NCBI GenBank assembly: GCA_020216965.1
Contig: JAIWOJ010000088.1
Coordinates: 1 to 7,555 of the forward strand
Origin: Prosthecobacter sp.
GTDB taxonomy: Bacteria; Verrucomicrobiota; Verrucomicrobiia; Verrucomicrobiales; Verrucomicrobiaceae
Length of the DNA stretch: 7,555 nucleotides
Direction: 5' to 3'
This document shows positions 1 through 3,900 of this stretch, in pieces; the first letter of the stretch is position 1, and every line of letters starts with the position of its first letter. The notes beneath the pieces are model-generated. The model worked only from the letters and a program-made list of their open reading frames with translations. It did no database searches and was not told the DNA's origin. Made by a program: the position numbers and the translations under genes.

Positions 1-56
1 CCGCTAGCTACCACAGCGCCTACGGACTCGGCGCTGGCGTGCTCATCCGCTTTTGA
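1..56 (+). CDS. C-terminal end of a probable outer-membrane beta-barrel protein (partial)
   Basis: Reading from base 3, an open frame gives 18 codons, ending SYHSAYGLGAGVLIRF before a TGA at 54-56. The tail has alternating polar and hydrophobic residues and ends in phenylalanine. This is the usual C-terminal insertion signal of outer-membrane beta-barrel proteins such as TonB-dependent receptors or porin-like proteins. Only this tail is visible, so the family cannot be named. The next gene starts 52 bases downstream on the same strand, so the two may be co-transcribed. The frame itself is supported only by its stop codon and the barrel-like tail. Confidence 0.4.
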   Translation, partial: ASYHSAYGLGAGVLIRF

Positions 57-108
57 CGGCGTTCCCGCTGTCAGAAAACCAAGAACAAAGAACCAACAAA
101 TCACACCC

Positions 109-375
109 ATGAAAACCACCCTTCGCACCCTGTTCACCACCGTCCTCCTCGGCCTCACCCTCGCTGCCTGCTCCGCCCCGGAAACTGCCAGCGCCGCTGA
201 AAAAGCCAAAGCCTACCCCCTCAAGACCTGCCTCGTCAGCGGCAACGACCTCGACAGCATGGGCGGCCCCGTCACCAAGGTTTACAACGGCCAGGAGATC
301 AAATTCTGCTGCAAACCCTGCGTGAAGAAGTTCGAGGCAAACCAGGCCAAATACCTCGCCAAGCTGCCGAAGTAG
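109..375 (+). CDS. Small lipoprotein with YHS/TRASH-like metal-binding domain
   Basis: The gene encodes an 88-residue exported protein. Residues 1-20 form a lipoprotein signal peptide (KTTLR, then a hydrophobic run) ending in a lipobox L18-A-A-C21, so C21 is the probable lipidated cysteine. A short Ala/Glu/Lys linker follows. Residues 36-86 are one compact domain with the pattern T-C41-L-V-S-G, G-x-P-V, then F66-C67-C68-K-P-C71 and a closing F-x(6)-Y-L-A-K-L. This CxxSG...FCCxxC...F...Y layout is that of YHS/TRASH-like domains, which are thought to bind metals such as copper or other soft ions through cysteines. I infer a periplasmic, membrane-anchored metal-binding or metal-sensing role; the metal is unknown. 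The upstream barrel-like gene could be a partner. No strong ribosome binding site is seen: the leader is A-rich. The ATG is chosen because it places the signal peptide correctly. Confidence 0.85.
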   Translation: MKTTLRTLFTTVLLGLTLAACSAPETASAAEKAKAYPLKTCLVSGNDLDSMGGPVTKVYNGQEIKFCCKPCVKKFEANQAKYLAKLPK

Positions 376-379
376 TCAC

Positions 380-415
380 TTGAAGGCGGCTCATGCCGCA
401 CATCTCACCCTTCAA
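380..415 (+). other. Nested inverted repeat after the lipoprotein gene
   Basis: Just after the lipoprotein stop codon, TTGAAGG (380-386) is complementary to CCTTCAA (409-415). Inside it, GCGGC (386-390) can pair with GCCGC (395-399) around the loop TCAT. No T-run follows, so this is not a standard intrinsic terminator. It could be an mRNA 3' stabilising stem or a weak terminator. The pairing is visible; the function is not known. Confidence 0.3.
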
Positions 416-441
416 AGGACCCGCGATTACCCTAAACGCGT

Positions 442-769
442 CCCGTTTGGTCCCGCCGCCGTGTCGGCAACGCCAAACGGCTCTCATCTGGGAGAGCCGA
501 CGGCGCGGCTGGCCTGGACGCGTCCCGTTTGAGGCGGCCGAGGGCTCGGCGGGTTTGCACGGCTCCCGTTTGGGGCAGCCGAGGGCTCGGCAGGGCTGGA
601 CGGCTCCCGTTTGGGGCGGACGAGGCTCCGGCAGGGTCAAACGGGTCTCATCTGTGAGAGTCGAGGCGTCGGCAGGGTCAGGCGCGGCCCGTTTGACGCT
701 GCCTTTTGGGCGGTTGGGCCGTCCAGCGCTCGTTTTGCCCGGCTAGGGCGAAGGGCGAGGTGCGAACCC
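442..769. repeat. 41-bp tandem repeat array, about eight diverged units
   Basis: Units start at 442, 483, 524, 565, 606, 647, 688 and 729, a strict 41-base period. Each begins with CCCGTTTG, or CTCATCTG in units 2 and 6, or CTCGTTTT in unit 8. The best-conserved units (524, 565, 606) continue with GGGGCGGCCGAGG, then CTCGGCAGGG, and close with ACGGCT. Unit 1 and the last two units are the most diverged. There are no spacers, so this is a minisatellite rather than a CRISPR array. Forty-one is not a multiple of three, and the ORFs crossing it merely cycle through frames as Arg/Gly/Pro-rich peptides, so I treat the array as non-coding. Units 2 and 6 also carry small stem-loops: GGCTCTC 479-485 with GAGAGCC 492-498, and TCTCA 646-650 with TGAGA 655-659. 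It lies between the lipoprotein gene and a terminator, so it is probably transcribed as a 3' untranslated region. Confidence 0.85.
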
Positions 770-770
770 C

Positions 771-791
771 GCCGCCCGGATGGCGGCTTTT
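771..791 (+). terminator. Rho-independent terminator after the 41-bp array
   Basis: GCCGCC (771-776) pairs perfectly with GGCGGC (782-787) around the 5-base loop CGGAT. TTTT follows at 788-791, and a second T-run lies at 797-801. The stem is short but all G:C. No T-run lies on the other side, so it would act on + strand transcripts, most simply those coming from the lipoprotein gene through the repeat array. Confidence 0.6.
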
Positions 792-801
792 GAGTCTTTT
801 T

Positions 802-1023
802 AGGGTGAAATTTCAGGATTGAGTTTTCGGCGCGGATTTCATAGCCTCGGGTTCAGTTCGTCCTTTATCACATCGGACTGAGTGTCCGGCGGGGGGAGGA
901 ACCCACCAACCAGCGGCAATCCTCAACCACTCGAAAAACGTGGCTCGCTTCGGACAAGCATTCTTTGGCGACGGCTCACGCTTCGGTGCCCAGGACCCAC
1001 CGCCTACCCGTAGAACCAAAAAT
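802..1023 (+). other. Gene-free leader before the FN3-domain gene
   Basis: I see no convincing gene here. There is a 5-bp hairpin, CGGAC 874-878 with GTCCG 884-888 (loop TGAGT), followed by a purine-rich GGGGGGAGGA tract at 891-900. That tract resembles a Shine-Dalgarno sequence but has no start codon at suitable spacing. An in-frame GTG at 940 would add 28 residues to the next protein. I consider it less likely than the ATG at 1024, because the extension is Arg/Pro-rich without domain character. The promoter of the downstream genes is probably in this stretch, but I cannot place it with confidence. Confidence 0.35.
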
Positions 1024-1944
1024 ATGGCTTCCAATGCCCTACCTGATAAACGCGACCGCCTTTTCGCACTGGGCGATGATATGTGCGACGGTGCCCATAC
1101 CCACGAAGTGGCGATCGGGCTGAAACAAAACACGGAAGCCGTGGTGCGCCCCGCGCTGGAAGCGGCCCGCGCGGCGGAGTCCACCTTTGGCACCTGCCAG
1201 GTGTTGAGAAAAACGGCGAACGCGGCCCACAACGCGGCGGATAACTCAGCGAAGGTCTTCATCACAAACGCGAAGAAGCGCCTGTCTAAGTTCTTTGGCG
1301 ATGCCTACTCCACCGAATGGGGCGCGGCGGGCTGGCCGAACAACTCCACGGCCATGCCGAGCACGCAGGCGGAGCGTTTTAGCCTGATCAACAGCCTGAA
1401 GCTCTACTTCACCGCCAACCCCGCCCATGAAAGTGTGGACATGGAGGTGACAGCGGCTCTCGCGGCCACGCTGCATACCACGATTAGCAATGCACGCACC
1501 GCGCTGGATCAAAAAGTGACGGAGAGCGGACAGGCGAAAGCGGCCCGCGACGCCGCCGAGACGAATCTGCGCAAGCGCCTCCGTGGCATGATCACGGAGC
1601 TGGAGACGCTGCTCAGCGCGGAGGACCCGCTGTGGCACGCCTTTGGCCTGAGCCGCCCGGCGGATGAGGAGACGCCGGAAGCGCCGAGCTTCACTACGGC
1701 GACGCCCGGCGCTGCTGGCATCGTGCATGTGGACTGGGATGATGCGCTGCGTGCCGATCACTACCGCGTGTGGATCATGATCGTGGGCACGGACAATGAC
1801 TTCCGCGCCGTGGAAACCGTGACCGATAGCGATGCGACGCTCTCCGGCCTGCCCAGCGGCAGCACGGTGAAAATCCAGGTGACCTCCGTGAACGGTGCCG
1901 GTGAAAGCGGCGCAGGACCGATCGCGCAGATCGTCGTTCCGTAA
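1024..1944 (+). CDS. Helical protein with C-terminal fibronectin type III domain
   Basis: The gene encodes 306 residues from the ATG at 1024. Residues 1 to about 190 are Ala-rich and mostly helical by eye, with a charged, possibly coiled-coil stretch (QAKAARDAAETNLRKRLRGM) shortly before the linker. Then comes a segment DPLWHAFGLSRP and an acidic Pro-rich hinge (ADEETPEAP). Residues 220-306 form one fibronectin type III domain: VHVDWDDALRADHYRVW is the B-C strand region with its core Trp and Tyr. L-x-G-L-P-S-G-S-T-V-K-I-Q-V-T-S-V-N-G-A-G-E-S follows as the E-F-G region, a close match to the family pattern. No signal peptide or membrane segment is seen, so it is cytoplasmic, exported by a non-Sec route, or part of a particle. 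It lies upstream of a collagen-like gene, and the pair suggests a surface or phage-tail-like structural role (inference). No ribosome binding site is visible. The helical part is not recognised. Confidence 0.75.
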   Translation: MASNALPDKRDRLFALGDDMCDGAHTHEVAIGLKQNTEAVVRPALEAARAAESTFGTCQVLRKTANAAHNAADNSAKVFITNAKKRLSKFFGDAYSTEWGAAGWPNNSTAMPSTQAERFSLINSLKLYFTANPAHESVDMEVTAALAATLHTTISNARTALDQKVTESGQAKAARDAAETNLRKRLRGMITELETLLSAEDPLWHAFGLSRPADEETPEAPSFTTATPGAAGIVHVDWDDALRADHYRVWIMIVGTDNDFRAVETVTDSDATLSGLPSGSTVKIQVTSVNGAGESGAGPIAQIVVP

Positions 1945-1949
1945 CCCAA

Positions 1950-2071
1950 AGACGAGGAGACTGTCAGACGATCAGACTGGGAGACTGGGCGCACTGCCTG
2001 CCTTTCTCCGAGTCTGAAAGTCTCCCAGTCTCCGGGTCTAAACATTCAAACTGGGAGACGATGAGACTATG
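1950..2071. repeat. Octanucleotide repeat blocks in alternating orientation, 5' of the four-helix-bundle gene
   Basis: Three blocks with an 8-base period are visible. Block A (1950-1989) has five units starting at 1950, 1958, 1966, 1974 and 1982, each AGAC followed by four bases; the last two are AGACTGGG. Block B (2003-2042) has five units in the opposite orientation, starting at 2003, 2011, 2019, 2027 and 2035, of the type AGTCTCCC or AGTCTGAA. Block C (2048-2071) has three units, AAACTGGG, AGACGATG and AGACTATG, back in the first orientation; its last three bases are the start codon of the next gene. AGACTGGG and AGTCTCCC are the same octamer on opposite strands, up to phase. Blocks A and B together fill nearly all the space after the FN3 gene stop codon (1944). 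Block C supplies a GGGAG at 2053-2057 that could act as a Shine-Dalgarno sequence 11 bases from the ATG. Confidence 0.85.
1974..2031. repeat. 13-bp perfect inverted repeat within the octamer blocks
   Basis: AGACTGGGAGACT (1974-1986) is the exact reverse complement of AGTCTCCCAGTCT (2019-2031), with 32 bases between. It arises where octamer block A meets block B in opposite orientation. In RNA it would form a stable stem between the FN3 gene and the four-helix-bundle gene. There is no T-run after it. It could act as an attenuating stem, or simply mark the edge of an inserted cassette. Confidence 0.75.
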
Positions 2072-2445
2072 AAAAAGAAAATCGTTCGGCATACAGATCT
2101 GGAAGTGTATCAGCGTGCATTTACTGCGGCGATGCAGGTCTTCGAATTGAGCAAGGCGTTCCCGAAAGAGGAGCGCTACTCGCTCACCGATCAAGCTCGA
2201 CGCGCTTCACGGTCTGTCGCTGCAAACGTCTCTGAGGGATGGCGCAAACGGCGTTATGGGCTTCGTTCGTCAGCAAGCTCAACGATGCTGAAGGCGAGGC
2301 CGCAGAAACGCAGACTTGGCTGCAGTTCGCAGTAGAGTGTGACTACCTCAGACCCGAGGACACGCGCACTCTGTATGCCGAATACGACCAGATCATCGCC
2401 ATGCTAGTGACCATGCAGAACCAGCCCGATGTTTGGAAGCTCTGA
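2069..2445 (+). pseudogene. Four-helix-bundle protein (23S rRNA IVP family), frameshifted
   Basis: The N-terminal half reads HTDLEVYQRAFTAAMQVFELSKAFPKEERYSLTDQARRASRSVAANVSEGWRKRRY from the ATG at 2069. The C-terminal half, SFVSKLNDAEGEAAETQTWLQFAVECDYL to the end at 2445, is in another frame. Together they make one roughly 125-residue protein of the four-helix-bundle family first seen as proteins encoded in 23S rRNA intervening sequences (bIVP/S23). The signatures are DLEVYQRAF, QARRASRSVAANxxEGWRKRRY and FVSKLNDAEGEAAETQTWL. The break lies just after the TAT codon 2255-2257: GG 2258-2259 then GCT, as if one base of a codon (GAG would fit) is missing. Unrepaired, the first frame stops at 2335 after 88 residues. 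The function of the family is unclear; it may bind nucleic acid. The octamer repeat abuts both the start and the stop codon. The frameshift may be real decay or a sequencing error. Confidence 0.85.
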
Positions 2446-2516
2446 GTCTCCAAGTCTGAAAGTCCCCAAGTCTGAAAGTCTCCCTGTCTCCTCTTCTCCC
2501 CATCTCCAAGTCTCAA
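2445..2516. repeat. Octanucleotide tandem repeat, nine units, 3' of the four-helix-bundle gene
   Basis: Nine units in exact 8-base register start at 2445, 2453, 2461, 2469, 2477, 2485, 2493, 2501 and 2509. They are of the type AGTCTCCA, AGTCTGAA and AGTCTCCC; the units at 2485, 2493 and 2501 are the most diverged. The first base is the A of the TGA stop codon, and the block ends four bases before the ATG of the collagen-like gene. The orientation is opposite to that of the block before the start codon (2048-2071), so the gene is framed by inverted copies of the same octamer. One strand is almost purely purine, the other pyrimidine. Confidence 0.9.
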
Positions 2517-2520
2517 ACCT

Positions 2521-3300
2521 ATGCCCTTCGACCCTGCATGGCCGCAAAACGGCCAAAACATCGACGCTGACCGCTTTCGCGCTCAGTTCGCCGGAATCAT
2601 CGACCTCATCGGCAGCGGCTCCGGCATCAATGCCGCGCAGGTGGACAGCACGAACACCCTGCCGCCGAGCAGTCCGGCGAATGCGAGCGTGAGCGTGGTG
2701 GGGAACACGCTGCATTTCACCTTTGAAATCCCGCAGGGGCAGGAAGGCCCGATGGGCCAGCAGGGACCACCCTTTGCGCAGGCGGTGGTGGATGCGGTGA
2801 ACACGGTGGACCCCGGCCAGCCTGCGGCGGTGGGCGTGAGCTTTGATGGAACGAACGTCCGCTTCACCTTTGACATCCCGCGCGGCAATGACGGAGCGCC
2901 CGGCAGCAACGGAAGCGATGGCAGCCAAGGCCCACCCGGAAGCGACGGCGGGCAGGGACCTCCCGGAAATGACGGTGCTCAAGGTCCGCCCTTCGCGCAA
3001 GCCGTGGTGGACAGCGTGAACACCCTCCCTGCCGGATCAAATGCGGCGGTGAACGTGAGCTTCGATGGAACGAACGTGCATTTCACCTTCGACATCCCGC
3101 AAGGCAACGATGGCAGCAACGGCAGCGACGGAGCCCAAGGCCCACCCGGCGAAATCAGCCAAGCCCAGCTCGACAACGCCATCGCCGGAACCAGTGCGAA
3201 CACGAACGCCGTGAGCACGCTAGACACGCCCTTTGCCGATCCTGACATGGAAGCGATGCGGCAGAAGATGAATGAGATGATTCTGAATGGGCGGAGGTGA
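2521..3300 (+). CDS. Collagen-like protein with three beta modules, tail-fibre-like
   Basis: The gene encodes 259 residues. Residues 1-38 are an N-terminal segment (MPFDPAWPQNGQNIDADRFR, then a short helix) without signal peptide. Three related modules follow, at about 39-71, 85-120 and 158-193. The last two have the form FAQAVVDxVNT...AAVxVSFDGTNVxFTFDIP; the first, ending VVGNTLHFTFEIP, is more diverged. Each module runs straight into Gly-X-Y triplets: four at 73-84, twelve at 122-157 and five from 195 to about 209. G-P-P, G-N-D and G-S-D triplets are common. The C-terminus (about 240-259) is a charged helix that could start trimerisation. Beta-strand modules ending in F-x-I-P-x-G and followed by collagen repeats are common in phage tail fibres and receptor-binding proteins. 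I therefore favour a trimeric fibre of phage or particle origin; a surface adhesin is the alternative. No Shine-Dalgarno is visible, because the leader is the octamer repeat. Confidence 0.8.
   Translation: MPFDPAWPQNGQNIDADRFRAQFAGIIDLIGSGSGINAAQVDSTNTLPPSSPANASVSVVGNTLHFTFEIPQGQEGPMGQQGPPFAQAVVDAVNTVDPGQPAAVGVSFDGTNVRFTFDIPRGNDGAPGSNGSDGSQGPPGSDGGQGPPGNDGAQGPPFAQAVVDSVNTLPAGSNAAVNVSFDGTNVHFTFDIPQGNDGSNGSDGAQGPPGEISQAQLDNAIAGTSANTNAVSTLDTPFADPDMEAMRQKMNEMILNGRR
2773..3099 (+). repeat. Internal 108-bp direct repeat coding for the collagen-gene modules
   Basis: Bases 2773-2880 and 2992-3099 encode the second and third beta modules, 219 bases (73 codons) apart. By my count they share 28 of 36 residues and about 81 of 108 bases. 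Differences cluster in the short loop between VNT and AAV, while the FDGTNV and FTFDIP strands are nearly unchanged. This pattern fits module duplication followed by divergence of an exposed loop. A third, older copy covers about 2635-2733. Confidence 0.7.
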
Positions 3301-3315
3301 TCTGCCGCAAAAGCT

Positions 3316-3337
3316 GAGTCTGCTGACGCAAAGACTC
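3316..3337 (+). other. Short stem-loop between the collagen-like gene and the chimeric remnant
   Basis: GAGTCT (3316-3321) pairs with AGACTC (3332-3337) across a 10-base loop, 15 bases after the collagen-like gene stop codon. There is no T-run, so it is only a weak terminator candidate. The stem uses the same AGTCT core as the octamer repeat, which may be chance or a stray copy. Confidence 0.25.
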
Positions 3338-3373
3338 GATAAACCCGGATGTTTCGCACGGTTTCATCATCGC

Positions 3374-3889
3374 ATGAAGATCCTGCCATTCATCCTCTCC
3401 GCCCTTTTCCCTCCGCTCACCGCTTCCGCCGCCACGCTCACGCATGGTCCGCTCGTCGGCAGGCCACAGCCAGACTCCATGCGCATCTGGGTGCGCACGA
3501 GCGAGCCTTGTGCCTTCCGCATCCGCACCGGCCTGGCCGCGCAGGTGGACATCTATCCCACGCTCTGCGATCTCGCCGGATTGCCCAAGCCGAAGCATCT
3601 GCAAGGCCGCAGCCTCAAGCCCATGCTCGATGACCCGAATGCCAAAGGCCGCGAGATCGCCATCAGCACCATGATCGCCACGCACACCAAGGCCCTCGGC
3701 CACAGCCTCCGCACCGAGGCCTTCCGCTACATCGTCTGGGACGAAGGCCGCGGCGGCGAGCTGCTCTACGACCTCCGCACCGATCCCGACGAACTCCACA
3801 ACCTCGCCGCCCGCCCCATGCAAGCCGAGCGCCTCACCCGCATGAGAAACCGTCTCGCCGCCCATTTGAAAGCAATCGCCAATCCCTGA
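3374..3889 (+). pseudogene. Chimeric remnant: PhoD-like N-terminus fused to a sulfatase C-terminus
   Basis: The frame encodes 171 residues from the ATG at 3374. Residues 1-19 are a Sec signal peptide (MKILPFILSA..., cleavage near ASA/AT). Residues 21-51, THGPLVGRPQPDSMRIWVRTSEPCAFRIR, match the N-terminal domain of PhoD-type alkaline phosphatases. Residues from about 56, QVDIYPTLCDLAGLPKPKHL then GRSLKPMLDDP, are the C-terminal part of an iduronate-2-sulfatase-like sulfatase. They continue through GHSLRTEAFRYIVW and LYDLRTDPDELHNLA to the end. The PhoD metallophosphatase core and the sulfatase N-terminal catalytic domain (formylglycine motif, metal ligands) are both missing. The simplest reading is an in-frame deletion joining two adjacent genes near 3525-3545; a misassembly is the alternative. 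The product should be exported but catalytically dead. An in-frame ATG at 3287 overlaps the upstream gene and gives no signal peptide, so I reject it. The next sulfatase starts 11 bases after the stop. Confidence 0.75.
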
Positions 3890-3900
3890 GTTTCCAGCTC

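Noticed and set aside
442..769. CRISPR array
   Set aside because: The units are contiguous with no unique spacers and have diverged from each other; no cas genes are visible.
393..793. Plus-strand ORFs across the 41-bp array (393-746 and 611-793)
   Set aside because: They are Arg/Gly/Pro-rich translations of a 41-base repeat that changes frame each unit. There is no domain and no start signal, so non-coding repeat explains them better.
940..1023. GTG start at 940 for the FN3 gene
   Set aside because: The added 28 residues are Arg/Pro-rich with no domain or signal character, and no ribosome binding site is properly spaced; the ATG at 1024 begins the plausible protein.
813..1265. Minus-strand 150-residue ORF overlapping the FN3 gene start
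   Set aside because: The translation has no domain features and overlaps a better supported plus-strand gene and its leader.
2239..2260. Programmed frameshifting in the four-helix-bundle gene
   Set aside because: No slippery heptamer or downstream stimulatory stem is evident, and the family is normally encoded in one frame; a one-base loss or sequencing error is simpler.
1950..2516. Diversity-generating retroelement with the four-helix-bundle protein as Avd
   Set aside because: Avd shares this fold, but no reverse transcriptase and no template/variable repeat pair are visible. The octamer blocks are simple repeats, and this protein has the common IVP-type signatures.
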